Source of the DNA: Bacteroidaceae bacterium
GTDB taxonomy: Bacteria; Bacteroidota; Bacteroidia; Bacteroidales; Bacteroidaceae
Assembly (NCBI GenBank): GCA_017649485.1
Contig: JAGCGS010000001.1
Coordinates: 1-44,641, forward strand
Reading direction: 5' to 3'
DNA: 44,641 bases
Numbering within the stretch: position 1 is the first letter of the stretch; the number at the start of each line of letters is the position of its first letter. The notes beneath the pieces were generated by a model. It saw nothing but the letters and a program-made list of their open reading frames with translations. It did no database searches and had not been told where the DNA came from. Positions 6,349-15,321 of this stretch are shown here, piece after piece. Position numbers and translations under genes: made by a program.

Positions 6349-7668
6349 ATGACAGATAACCAGGTTTTTCAAGATAAGAAAGCGGTTTACTACACCTTGG
6401 GCTGTAAACTCAACTTCTCAGAAACGGCTACCATCAACAAAATGTTGCAGGAGGCAGGTATCCGTGATGCTCGCAGGGGCGAAGAAGCCGATGTGTGTGT
6501 TGTGAACACCTGCTCAGTTACCGAGGTGGCCGACCGCAAATGCCGACAGGCCATTCACCGCCTGCACAAGCAGCATCCCCATGCTTTCATGGTGGTTATG
6601 GGGTGCTATGCACAGCTGAAACCCCAGGTGGTTGCAAGCATCCCCGGCGTTGATATAGTCTTGGGAGCGGAACAGAAGAAAGACTTGCTTAAGTACTTGG
6701 GAGACCTATCAAAGCGTGCTGAAGGAGGTGAGGCATTTACTTCTGAGCTGAAGGATATCCGTTCGTTTTCTCCTTCTTGCTCAAGGGGCAACAGAACCCG
6801 CTATTTCCTGAAAGTGCAAGATGGCTGCAACTATTTCTGTACTTATTGTACAATACCCTTTGCCCGCGGACGGAGCCGCAACGGAAGCATAGCTTCATTG
6901 GTGAACGACGCGAGGAAAGCTGCTGCCGAAGGCGGAAAGGAAATTGTCATCACCGGCGTGAATATCGGAGATTTCGGTCAGACCACAGGCGAGACTTTTC
7001 TTGACTTGCTCAAGGCATTAGATGGGGTGGAGGGTATAGAACGTTACCGCATTTCATCTATTGAGCCTGATTTGCTGACAGATGAGGTCATCGACTTTGT
7101 GGCTCATTCCAAGCACTTTATGCCTCACTTCCATATCCCCTTGCAATCAGGATGCGACGAAGTGCTGCGTTTGATGCACAGACACTATGACAGGGCTTTG
7201 TTTGCCCATAAGATTGAGCAGATTAAAACGCTGATGCCTCATGCTTTTATTGGCGTTGATGTGATGGTGGGTACACGTGGTGAAACTGAGGAATATTTTG
7301 AGGATTCTTATCAGTTTATCAAGGGTTTGGATGTGACACAGCTGCATGTGTTCAGCTATTCTGAACGACCAGGTACTAAGGCACTTCAGATAGATTATGT
7401 GGTGCCTCCTCAGGTAAAGCACGAGCGAAGTCAGCGTCTGCTTGATTTATCTGATGTAAAAACACAAGCTTTTTACCAAAGGTATGCGGGTAAGGAGATG
7501 CCTGTCTTGTTGGAGAAATCTAAAGCTGGGCATCCTATGCATGGGTTCACACCTAATTATATACGCGTGGAGGTAGAGAACCGTCCAGAGCTGGACAATC
7601 ACATTGTGGTGGTTCGATTAGGGGAGATAAATGAAGCTGGCGATGCTTTGAAAGGAGATTTGCTATGA
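6349..7668 (+). CDS. mtaB: tRNA t6A37 methylthiotransferase (radical SAM)
   Basis: The 439-residue enzyme adds a methylthio group to t6A at position 37 of tRNAs reading ANN codons, giving ms2t6A. The N-terminal UPF0004 domain has the three cluster ligands Cys19, Cys55 and Cys86. The radical SAM domain has C-x3-C-x2-C at Cys160, Cys164 and Cys167. A short C-terminal TRAM-like region follows. The frame is open far upstream across the opposite-strand lipoprotein gene, but the promoter box and homology place the start at ATG 6349. The stop overlaps the next gene by 4 nt (ATGA), so it heads a three-gene operon. MtaB is chosen over MiaB or RimO from its length and cysteine spacing. Confidence 0.93.
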   Translation: MTDNQVFQDKKAVYYTLGCKLNFSETATINKMLQEAGIRDARRGEEADVCVVNTCSVTEVADRKCRQAIHRLHKQHPHAFMVVMGCYAQLKPQVVASIPGVDIVLGAEQKKDLLKYLGDLSKRAEGGEAFTSELKDIRSFSPSCSRGNRTRYFLKVQDGCNYFCTYCTIPFARGRSRNGSIASLVNDARKAAAEGGKEIVITGVNIGDFGQTTGETFLDLLKALDGVEGIERYRISSIEPDLLTDEVIDFVAHSKHFMPHFHIPLQSGCDEVLRLMHRHYDRALFAHKIEQIKTLMPHAFIGVDVMVGTRGETEEYFEDSYQFIKGLDVTQLHVFSYSERPGTKALQIDYVVPPQVKHERSQRLLDLSDVKTQAFYQRYAGKEMPVLLEKSKAGHPMHGFTPNYIRVEVENRPELDNHIVVVRLGEINEAGDALKGDLL

Positions 7669-8546
7669 AAAGATTGAGCTATTGGTTTACTTATTTAGGT
7701 ATGCATCTGTTGGCTCTGTTGCCATTCAATATCCTTTATCTATTATCAGATTGCCTGTATGTAATTCTTCGCCATGTTGTAGGCTATCGCAAAAAGGTAG
7801 TGCGTGCCAATTTATTTAACTCTTTCCCTGAGAAAACAGAAGCTGAGTTGAAGGAAATTGAGCGTAAATTCTACCACTACATTTGTGACTATCTGGTAGA
7901 AGAAGTTAAGATGGCCCGTCTTTCTTCTGAGGAGATTAAGCTTCGCATGAGCTTTGATAACTTTGAAGTGTTTATGGAAAGGGCAAAGCGAGGTGATAAC
8001 ATTGCCTTATTGATACCCCATTATGGTAATTTCGAGTGGCTCATCAACATCAAGTTGCTGGTACCGCAAGAATATCCTATTCTGCATATTTACAAACCTT
8101 TGCACAATCCCTATATAGATGGGATGTTAAAACAGATAAGGACTCAATATGGAGGCGTCAATGTGGCGAAACATGACACCGTGCGCACACTTGTAAAGAT
8201 GCATAAGGATGGCACTCGATTTGGAGTAGGTTTCATTACTGACCAGAGTCCCAATAAGACAGAGGCAAAGTATTGGACAACCTTCCTCCATCAGGATACA
8301 GTTTTTATGGATGGAGCAGAAAAACTGGCTAAAATGCTTGATATGTGCGTGCTGTATGCTGATATCCACCGTGTTCGAAGAGGCTATTGTAGTGTACATT
8401 TCGATGTGATAACAGACCATCCTAAGGATACAAATGACGGAGAGATTACTGAGGCTTTTGTAAGGAAGTTAGAGCAAACCATCCATCGCGATCCGCCCTA
8501 TTGGTTCTGGAGTCATAAACGATGGAAAATTAAGAGAAATGTCTAA
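7665..8546 (+). CDS. Lysophospholipid/lipid A acyltransferase (HtrB/LpxL family)
   Basis: The 293-residue inner-membrane enzyme transfers a secondary acyl chain to lipid A or a related lipid. An N-terminal hydrophobic segment (about 10-35) anchors it. The catalytic HX4E box is His119-Y-G-N-F-Glu124, and a second conserved block D-Q-S-P-N-K follows about 75 residues later. It overlaps mtaB by 4 nt and the next gene by 8 nt, so translation is probably coupled. The preference of Bacteroidales enzymes for amino-acyl lipids or lipid A cannot be read from the sequence. Confidence 0.9.
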   Translation: MKRLSYWFTYLGMHLLALLPFNILYLLSDCLYVILRHVVGYRKKVVRANLFNSFPEKTEAELKEIERKFYHYICDYLVEEVKMARLSSEEIKLRMSFDNFEVFMERAKRGDNIALLIPHYGNFEWLINIKLLVPQEYPILHIYKPLHNPYIDGMLKQIRTQYGGVNVAKHDTVRTLVKMHKDGTRFGVGFITDQSPNKTEAKYWTTFLHQDTVFMDGAEKLAKMLDMCVLYADIHRVRRGYCSVHFDVITDHPKDTNDGEITEAFVRKLEQTIHRDPPYWFWSHKRWKIKRNV

Positions 8547-9552
8547 GGTCGCAATAGTGATATTAACTTGGAATGGAAGCCAGATGCTTCGTTCGTTCTT
8601 GCCCTCTGTGCTGCAGCATAGCCAGGACGAGGCTGATATCTATGTGGCTGACAATGGCTCTGAAGATGATACCCTGCAAGTGTTGGCATCTGATTTCTTT
8701 TCTGTAAAGGTCATCAAGTTCGAGAAGAATTATGGCTTTGCTGAGGGCTACAACCGTGCATTACTACAAGTGGAGGCCGACTATGTAGTTCTTCTCAATT
8801 CTGATGTGGAAGTCACAGAACATTGGCTAACTCCCTTAATCACCTTTATGGATGCCCATCCAGAGGTAGCTGCTTGCCAACCCAAGATTCGCAGTTATCG
8901 GAACAAGAGTCTTTTTGAGTATGCAGGAGCTGCAGGTGGTTTCATAGACCGTTATGGCTATCCTTTCTGCCGAGGTCGTATTTTCAATACGATAGAGGCA
9001 GATGAAGGACAATATAACAATTCGTTACAGGTATTCTGGGCAACAGGTGCCTGCCTTTTCATCCGTTTGAAGGATTATCGTGAGGCTGGTGGTTTGGACA
9101 ATCGTTTCTTTGCACACATGGAGGAAATAGACCTTTGTTGGCGTCTTAATGCCCGAGGCAGAGAAGTGTGGTGTATCCCTCAGAGTGAGGTTTATCATGT
9201 TGGAGCGGCTACCTTGAAGCGAGAGAACCCCCGCAAGACCTTTCTCAATTTCCGCAATAACCTTTTGATGCTCTATAAGAATTTGCCAGACAATGAGTTG
9301 CATCATGTCATGTGGAGGCGTTATTTCCTCGACTACTTGGCAGCATTATCTTTCTTCCTGAAAGGACAGTTCCCTAATGCCAAAGCTGTGTTTGAGGCTC
9401 GCAAGGCCTATCATCATCTTCGTCCCGATTTCTTCATTACTCGCAATCTCAACATGTTGGCAAGAGTAGAAAAGCCTGCTCATGAGAGATGGGTAAAAAG
9501 CATCCTATGGGCATACTATGTTCAAGCAAAACATATTTTTTCTAAGTTGTGA
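8539..9552 (+). CDS. Family 2 glycosyltransferase
   Basis: The 337-residue protein has a GT-A fold. The N-terminal V-A-I-V-I-L-T-W-N nucleotide-binding strand comes first, then V-A-D-N-G-S and the D-x-D-like L-N-S-D-V near residue 90. The middle carries the rhamnosyltransferase-type A-T-G-A-C-L-F-I-R and the E-E-I-D-L-C-W-R block. No transmembrane segment is evident except perhaps near the C-terminus. It overlaps the acyltransferase gene by 8 nt and likely acts in surface glycan synthesis at the cytoplasmic face. Donor and acceptor are unknown. Confidence 0.9.
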   Translation: MSKVAIVILTWNGSQMLRSFLPSVLQHSQDEADIYVADNGSEDDTLQVLASDFFSVKVIKFEKNYGFAEGYNRALLQVEADYVVLLNSDVEVTEHWLTPLITFMDAHPEVAACQPKIRSYRNKSLFEYAGAAGGFIDRYGYPFCRGRIFNTIEADEGQYNNSLQVFWATGACLFIRLKDYREAGGLDNRFFAHMEEIDLCWRLNARGREVWCIPQSEVYHVGAATLKRENPRKTFLNFRNNLLMLYKNLPDNELHHVMWRRYFLDYLAALSFFLKGQFPNAKAVFEARKAYHHLRPDFFITRNLNMLARVEKPAHERWVKSILWAYYVQAKHIFSKL

Positions 9553-9555
9553 AAG

Positions 9556-9571
9556 ACGGTATTTATACCGT
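9556..9571. terminator. Possible bidirectional terminator between convergent genes
   Basis: ACGGTA at 9556-9561 pairs with TACCGT at 9566-9571 around a TTTA loop, in the 28-nt gap between the glycosyltransferase and folB stops. No T run follows on either strand, so termination is only suggested by position. Confidence 0.35.
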
Positions 9572-9580
9572 AGATAAGAG

Positions 9581-9937
9581 TTAAGGAACAATCAGGTGTA
9601 TAGCTGCACTGTGGATATCTGCCCCCATTGGAGGATTAAGTTTCTCCAAAAGAAGATCTACAGAAAGTAGGGTGGGAAAGTCTTTTAAAAGGTGCTGGGC
9701 AATGCGACCCGCAACATGTTCCAGAAGGTTGGAGCGTTGCTGCATCTCGAATCGCACTACTTCATACACCTTAGCATAGTTCACTGTATCAGCCACATCA
9801 TCTGATTGCATTGCTTGGGTAATATCCACCTCGAGGGTAAGGTTGACAACAAATTCATTGCCTACCACGGATTCTTGGGGAAGAAGACCGTGGTAAGCAA
9901 AGAAATGCATGTCTTTCAATATGATTTCACTCTTCAT
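9581..9937 (-). CDS. folB: Dihydroneopterin aldolase
   Basis: The 118-residue enzyme converts 7,8-dihydroneopterin to 6-hydroxymethyl-dihydropterin in folate synthesis. Length and motifs are typical: the N-terminal F-F-A-Y-H-G-L-L-P-Q-E with the conserved Tyr, a central N-Y-A-K-V-Y-E, L-L-E-H-V-A with the active Glu region, and the C-terminal K-L-N-P-P basic motif. It lies 5 nt downstream of malQ in the same direction, so the two are probably co-transcribed despite unrelated functions. Confidence 0.93.
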   Translation of the reverse strand: MKSEIILKDMHFFAYHGLLPQESVVGNEFVVNLTLEVDITQAMQSDDVADTVNYAKVYEVVRFEMQQRSNLLEHVAGRIAQHLLKDFPTLLSVDLLLEKLNPPMGADIHSAAIHLIVP

Positions 9938-9942
9938 GAATG

Positions 9943-12636
9943 TCAGTCTCTACCTGTGTTTTCAATCATGCTGACAATCTTGTTGTTCAGCGTATCGGCA
10001 TTCATCAGAGCTTCCAAGGTGAGGTGCATACGATAGCGCCAGTAATGCTTCACGATGGCAGGGATGTTGATTCGTTCATCCTGTCCGTCAGGTAAGCGTA
10101 CATCACCATCTATGGACAACCAATCCTGCAACGATGGAACACAGAGCATAGAATTGCCTCGCAAGTGGGCATCCAGAATCATTTCGCAGATTTCCGGGGT
10201 AGCCGTAGAAGGTGAGAAGCCCTTAATGCCCATAGCCAGGTTGTAGTAGCGTTGGGTAGTTTTTGGATCCTCTTCCCACCAACCACGTAAGGTGGACATG
10301 TCATGTGTAGAGATGGTACATACAGAACGATAAGGATAATGGGCGGGGTTGCCAAATTCTGTACCCAATTCCTTTGGCATACGCTGGATCTCCAAGGAAA
10401 GGATACGCAAATCGTTCATAACAGAAGGTACACAATCAGGAATCATACCCAAGTCCTCGCCACATACCAACATGTTGGTACACTGAGTAAGCTGAGGTAA
10501 TTTCTTCATGGCTTGCTCTCGCCAGAACTCATTGTGACGCTGGTAGTAATAATGGTTGTAGAGGTTTGTAAACGCCTTCTTGTCAGCCTCGCTCAGCGTT
10601 TGGAAAATATAGTCGTTCTGAACACTGATACGTGGATGGAAACGATTGGTATCGTGACGGTCACGCAGGAATAACACATCGCTGATGAGGCTATACAGAC
10701 CCTCACGAATCTTTACGCTCACCTGATCTGTCTTACCCGTGAAGTAAGCTTCCACCTGTTTCTGTGTGGCAAACTCAGGCTTCATGTCGTAAACCTCGTA
10801 AGTGTCAGTTGCCTTGAGGAATGTTTGCTTAACATAATCAGTATGCTCTCCAAAGATATCCTTAAGGAAACGCTCGTGGATGTATGATTTCGTGAAGAAC
10901 TCTTCGTTGAATTGTAAACCAAAACTCTCAATTTCTTGACGAGTCATTGGCAACGAAGGAACAAACTGGCCAAGCAATCCGTGAACGGCGTGGCTCGGCA
11001 TTTCCCAGATGCGGAAGAAACCTAAGATGTGATCAATGCGATATGCATCGAAATACTCGCTCATCTTGCGGAATCGCTTCATCCACCAAGCATAGTTGTC
11101 TTTCTCCATCACATCCCAGTTATAGGTCGGGAAGCCCCAGTTCTGACCGTTTACTGAAAAGTCATCAGGTGGAGCACCAGCTTGTCCGTTAAGATTAAAA
11201 TAATAAGGTTCAGTCCAGGCTTCCACGCTGTTGCGACTGATGCCGATAGGGATATCGCCTTTCAAAACAACACCTTGCTTACGGGCATGATGGCTGGCAG
11301 AAGCCAACTGGCGATCGAGATGATATTGAATGAAATAATAGATGGCTATTTCAGAGAATATCTCGCTGTCAGGATTACAGAGTTTGGAAATCTCTTGTGC
11401 ATTATACTCTTGGTACATTGGCCATTCCCGGAAATTAGGAGTGCCGTATTTATCGCGCAGATAACTGAAAGCAGCATAAGGTATCAGCCAATTCTGGTTG
11501 TTCATGAAAAACGTGCCAAAATCACGTGTCCGCATGGTAGCCTCACCATCCTGTTTGAACAGTAGTTTAAAGAACTTCCACTTGGCTTCATTCACAGCCT
11601 CATAGTCTATTTGTGGTAACTTGTTCAATTTTTCTCTCAGTCTTTCGAAGCCATTATGCTGCTTGACATCCTTCAATTCTCCCATCTGTCGCAGGTCGGC
11701 GTACATGGGATGAATGGCGTAGATGGAGATGCTGTTGTAAGGATAAGAGTCTGTCCAGGTCTTTGTGATCGTAGTATCGTAGATAGGTAAAATCTGTACC
11801 ATCTTCTGATGAGTTTTGGCGGCCCAGTCAATCATCAACTTCAAGTCACCGAAGTCACCCACACCAAAACTGCCCTCAGAGCGGAGTGAGAACACTGGTA
11901 CAGCTACACCAGCTCCTTTCCATGAAGTAAGGTTAAATGCAGCATAGCGGTCGCCATACACCACAGTTTCTTTCTCCTCAAGCTCAGGTTTCGCCAGGAA
12001 ACGGTTAGGATGTTCTTCCCATCCTAAGAATTGCTTAGTCTTGACATCAAGGAGTACAAACTTATACTCGATGGGGAATTGCAGCTTGTTTGCATCTACC
12101 TCCAATTGCCATTCTGGGTAATAGGTGTCGCTCATGATCATAGCTTGCTCAGGGTTCCAGTTGCCAAACACTTGCTGGTTGCCGCAAACTGCCAGACGAA
12201 TGTTGGGCTTTGTGGGGAGATAAGCCTTAATGACGATGCCTTGTGCAGGAGTAGGCAATCCTTGACTACGCTTGTTATGTGCAGTCCATGCCTCGGTAAA
12301 CGCAGATGAAAACATAAAGCTGTTCTCAGGCAGGTCCTTCCAACTATCCATCAAGGTATAGATCTTGCCTTTCAGGTTATGTGCATGCAAAATCCTTGGG
12401 AATGCATGCCATTCCTCGCGAACGATTTCTATACCGCGGCTAATCAGGTAGTGATACTTGATGAGCTTAGTGGAACTTACTTTTACTTCAATCTCGGCAG
12501 ACCATCTGATTCCGTCTGTCGTAGAGAGGGCGATGGCCTGTTCGATGTTGCCATTGCCCAGTTCGGGCATATTGCCCACCACTTTTACTTCTTCGCCCCA
12601 GTGGGTGCGGTATTCGATGTTAAATCTTAGTTTCAT
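9943..12636 (-). CDS. malQ: 4-alpha-glucanotransferase with two CBM20 domains
   Basis: The 897-residue GH77 enzyme rearranges maltodextrins in glycogen and starch metabolism. Two starch-binding CBM20-like domains occupy about 1-110 and 125-240. The GH77 barrel follows, with nucleophile Asp in Y-R-I-D-H, acid/base Glu in G-E-D-L-G and the third carboxylate in S-T-H-D-M. The long form with tandem CBM20 resembles plant DPE2 and is usual in Bacteroidales. I start at ATG 12636 (M-K-L-R-F-N-I-E-Y); the TTG at 12645 adds three residues and sits in an inverted-repeat arm. A 12-bp inverted repeat brackets the upstream region. Confidence 0.94.
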   Translation of the reverse strand: MKLRFNIEYRTHWGEEVKVVGNMPELGNGNIEQAIALSTTDGIRWSAEIEVKVSSTKLIKYHYLISRGIEIVREEWHAFPRILHAHNLKGKIYTLMDSWKDLPENSFMFSSAFTEAWTAHNKRSQGLPTPAQGIVIKAYLPTKPNIRLAVCGNQQVFGNWNPEQAMIMSDTYYPEWQLEVDANKLQFPIEYKFVLLDVKTKQFLGWEEHPNRFLAKPELEEKETVVYGDRYAAFNLTSWKGAGVAVPVFSLRSEGSFGVGDFGDLKLMIDWAAKTHQKMVQILPIYDTTITKTWTDSYPYNSISIYAIHPMYADLRQMGELKDVKQHNGFERLREKLNKLPQIDYEAVNEAKWKFFKLLFKQDGEATMRTRDFGTFFMNNQNWLIPYAAFSYLRDKYGTPNFREWPMYQEYNAQEISKLCNPDSEIFSEIAIYYFIQYHLDRQLASASHHARKQGVVLKGDIPIGISRNSVEAWTEPYYFNLNGQAGAPPDDFSVNGQNWGFPTYNWDVMEKDNYAWWMKRFRKMSEYFDAYRIDHILGFFRIWEMPSHAVHGLLGQFVPSLPMTRQEIESFGLQFNEEFFTKSYIHERFLKDIFGEHTDYVKQTFLKATDTYEVYDMKPEFATQKQVEAYFTGKTDQVSVKIREGLYSLISDVLFLRDRHDTNRFHPRISVQNDYIFQTLSEADKKAFTNLYNHYYYQRHNEFWREQAMKKLPQLTQCTNMLVCGEDLGMIPDCVPSVMNDLRILSLEIQRMPKELGTEFGNPAHYPYRSVCTISTHDMSTLRGWWEEDPKTTQRYYNLAMGIKGFSPSTATPEICEMILDAHLRGNSMLCVPSLQDWLSIDGDVRLPDGQDERINIPAIVKHYWRYRMHLTLEALMNADTLNNKIVSMIENTGRD

Positions 12637-12642
12637 AAAAAA

Positions 12643-12702
12643 CAATAGCTACAATTGATTATGCAATTATATTAATTTTTTTGCAAAATCTTGTAGCTAT
12701 TG
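12643..12702. promoter_or_regulatory. 12-bp inverted repeat upstream of malQ
   Basis: CAATAGCTACAA at 12643-12654 and its exact reverse complement at 12691-12702 enclose 36 nt. The inner arm ends 7 nt before the malQ ATG. It could be a regulator-binding pair, an RNA stem masking the malQ start, or a terminator for nrdJ, whose stop lies 47 nt further right. Confidence 0.5.
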
Positions 12703-12748
12703 CTAATATATTTTACAGAAAAGTAAAAAAAGGTCGATTATGGGTGGG

Positions 12749-15295
12749 TTATCCGCATCTGGAAGCTCCACAAGTGGTGCAAATCAGGCACCCTTCTTGG
12801 TACACCAGCGTCTCATTGCCACAGTTTGGGCACATTTGTCCTTTGGCTGCTGTGCCATCTGCGATGTACTTCTTCAAGGCTCTTTCCACGCCGTTCTTCC
12901 AGGTGTTGATGTTTTCGCTGTCTAATTCCAACTGACCTACCAAGCGGATTACACGATCGATAGGCATACGGTAGCGCAATACACTGGAGATAAGCTTGGC
13001 ATAGTTCCAATACTCCTTGTTGAACTTTTCTGAGAGTCCTTCAATGGTGACCTTATAGCCTCGCTTGTTCTCAAATTGGAAATCGTAGCGTTTGTTACCG
13101 TTCTCATCTACATTCTTGATGATGTGGCCTCTTGAGATGGTCTTGGGCAACATGATACCCTCGTCGTCGTCGAGCACACCTGTAAAGATTTCATAAGGAT
13201 AGCCATCGAGCAAGCCAACAAAAGCCACCCATTTCTCCTTGTTGTTTTGGAAACGCACCACATCAGCCTCCAATATCTTGGGACGAACCTCCACTACAGT
13301 AGGTTGGATGCAAGGTACAGGTTCTTTTTTCTCCTCTTTCTTTTCTTTCTTGGTGGAGAGCAGCACCCCTGCACGGGAACCATCGCGATAAACGGTGCAT
13401 CCCTTACATCCGCAACGCCAAGCTTCCACATACAAGCGATCTACCAATGCCTCATCCACGTTGTTGGGCAGGTTGATTGTGACGCTGATGCTGTGATCAA
13501 CCCATTGTTGGATGCGACCTTGCATCTTTACTTTCATTAACCAATCGATATCGTTGGAGGTCGCTTTGTAATAAGGAGACTTCTCCATCAAGGTGTCTAA
13601 CTCATCTTGTGTATAACGCTTGTCTAAGTCGTAGCCATTAACTTTCATCCAAGTCTTAAACTTGGGATGGAACACAGTATATTCTTCAAAAGCGTCGCCT
13701 GATTCATCTACAAAGTCAACATGCACATTTGTATCGTTGGCATTGACCTTGCGACGACGTTTATAGACAGGCATGAACACTGGCTCGATGCCAGATGATG
13801 TTTGCGTCATCAAACTGGTGGTGCCTGTTGGAGCGATAGTCAGACAAGCGATGTTGCGACGGCCATATTGCTTCATATCGGCATATAGGACTGGGTCTGC
13901 CTCAGCCAAGCGTTTAACGAATGGATTATTCTCCTCGCGTTTGTAGTCGTATATTTCGAATGCTCCACGTTCTTTCGCCATCTCGATAGACGAACGGTAG
14001 GCACTTAGCGCAAGTGTTTTTTGTACTTGCACAGAGAATTCGGTAGCCTCTTCAGTACCATAACGTAATCCCAAAGCTGCAATCATATCACCCTCTGCTG
14101 TGATGCCCACGCCTGTACGACGACCCATACCACTCTTCTTGTATATCTTTTGCCATAGTTCCAACTCCGTATGCTTTACCTCTTCGTCCTCTGGGTCTGT
14201 CTCAACCTTCTGTAGAATCAGTTCAATTTTCTCCAGTTCAAGGTCTATAATATCATCCATAATACGTTGTGCCAACTGTACATGGTTCTTGAATAGTTCA
14301 AAATCAAAGTATGCGTCTTTGGTAAAAGGATTAATGACGTATGAATATAAATTGATGGCCAGCAAACGGCAAGAGTCGTAAGGACACAGAGGTATCTCAC
14401 CACAAGGATTGGTTGCTACCGTGCGGAAGCCCAAGTCGGCATAACAGTCAGGGATGGATTCACGTAAGATGGTATCCCAGAACAATACGCCAGGCTCTGC
14501 TGACTTCCATGCATTGTGCACAATCTTTTTCCACAAGGCATTGGCATCAATTTCTTTTTTTACCTTTGGGGCGTTGCTGTCAATGGGATATTGTTGGATA
14601 TAAGGCTTGCCCTTAATGGCTGCTTGCATGAAATCATCGTCTATCTTGACAGATACGTTGGCACCTGTTACCTTGCCTTCCGTCATTTTTGCATCTATAA
14701 AAGCCTCCGCATCTGGGTGCTTAATGGCTACTGTCAGCATCAAGGCACCACGACGGCCATCTTGAGCCACCTCACGGGTAGAGTTGGAATAACGTTCCAT
14801 AAAAGGCACCAAGCCTGTTGATGTCAAGGCTGAGTTCTTTACAGGTGAGCCTTTTGGACGGATGTGTGAAAGGTCATGTCCCACGCCACCACGTCGTTTC
14901 ATCAACTGAACCTGCTCTTCGTCAATCTTAAAGATAGCACCATAAGAGTCAGCTTCGCCATCAATACCAACTACGAAGCAGTTTGAAAGAGATGCAATTT
15001 GGAAGTCATTTCCTATGCCTGTCATCGGACTACCTTGTGGTACGATATACTTGAAATGATCCATCAGATCATACAACTCTTGTGCACTGAGGGGATTGGG
15101 ATACTTTGACTCAATACGAGCCAGTTCGTTGGCTATTCGCCAATGCATATCTTCAGGAGATTTCTCGTAGATATTTCCAAAAGAATCTTTCACGGCATAC
15201 TTGTTTACCCAAACCCGGGCGGCAAGTTCGTCTCCTTCGAAGTATTTCAATGACGCTTCGAAAGCTTGATCGTAGGTATAAGTTTGTTTCTCCAC
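12749..15295 (-). CDS. nrdJ: Adenosylcobalamin-dependent (class II) ribonucleotide reductase
   Basis: The 848-residue enzyme makes deoxyribonucleotides using coenzyme B12 and needs no oxygen. The ten-stranded barrel domain includes N-P-C-G-E (active-site Cys and Glu) and A-P-T-G-T-T-S for phosphate binding. Near residues 600-630 it has C-G-C-K-G-C. A linker rich in K and E leads to a C-terminal region with C-P-N-C ... C-L-I-C-T-T-C, the redox/zinc tail. It follows dnaA by 26 nt in the same direction, so both are probably on one transcript. No cobalamin riboswitch is visible in that gap. Confidence 0.93.
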   Translation of the reverse strand: MEKQTYTYDQAFEASLKYFEGDELAARVWVNKYAVKDSFGNIYEKSPEDMHWRIANELARIESKYPNPLSAQELYDLMDHFKYIVPQGSPMTGIGNDFQIASLSNCFVVGIDGEADSYGAIFKIDEEQVQLMKRRGGVGHDLSHIRPKGSPVKNSALTSTGLVPFMERYSNSTREVAQDGRRGALMLTVAIKHPDAEAFIDAKMTEGKVTGANVSVKIDDDFMQAAIKGKPYIQQYPIDSNAPKVKKEIDANALWKKIVHNAWKSAEPGVLFWDTILRESIPDCYADLGFRTVATNPCGEIPLCPYDSCRLLAINLYSYVINPFTKDAYFDFELFKNHVQLAQRIMDDIIDLELEKIELILQKVETDPEDEEVKHTELELWQKIYKKSGMGRRTGVGITAEGDMIAALGLRYGTEEATEFSVQVQKTLALSAYRSSIEMAKERGAFEIYDYKREENNPFVKRLAEADPVLYADMKQYGRRNIACLTIAPTGTTSLMTQTSSGIEPVFMPVYKRRRKVNANDTNVHVDFVDESGDAFEEYTVFHPKFKTWMKVNGYDLDKRYTQDELDTLMEKSPYYKATSNDIDWLMKVKMQGRIQQWVDHSISVTINLPNNVDEALVDRLYVEAWRCGCKGCTVYRDGSRAGVLLSTKKEKKEEKKEPVPCIQPTVVEVRPKILEADVVRFQNNKEKWVAFVGLLDGYPYEIFTGVLDDDEGIMLPKTISRGHIIKNVDENGNKRYDFQFENKRGYKVTIEGLSEKFNKEYWNYAKLISSVLRYRMPIDRVIRLVGQLELDSENINTWKNGVERALKKYIADGTAAKGQMCPNCGNETLVYQEGCLICTTCGASRCG

Positions 15296-15321
15296 GGTAT
15301 AAGCTTAGAAATATATATGTG

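Noticed and set aside
10055-12658. Multiple plus-strand frames across malQ
   Set aside because: They are opposite-strand shadows of a well-supported GH77 gene, with no family features of their own.
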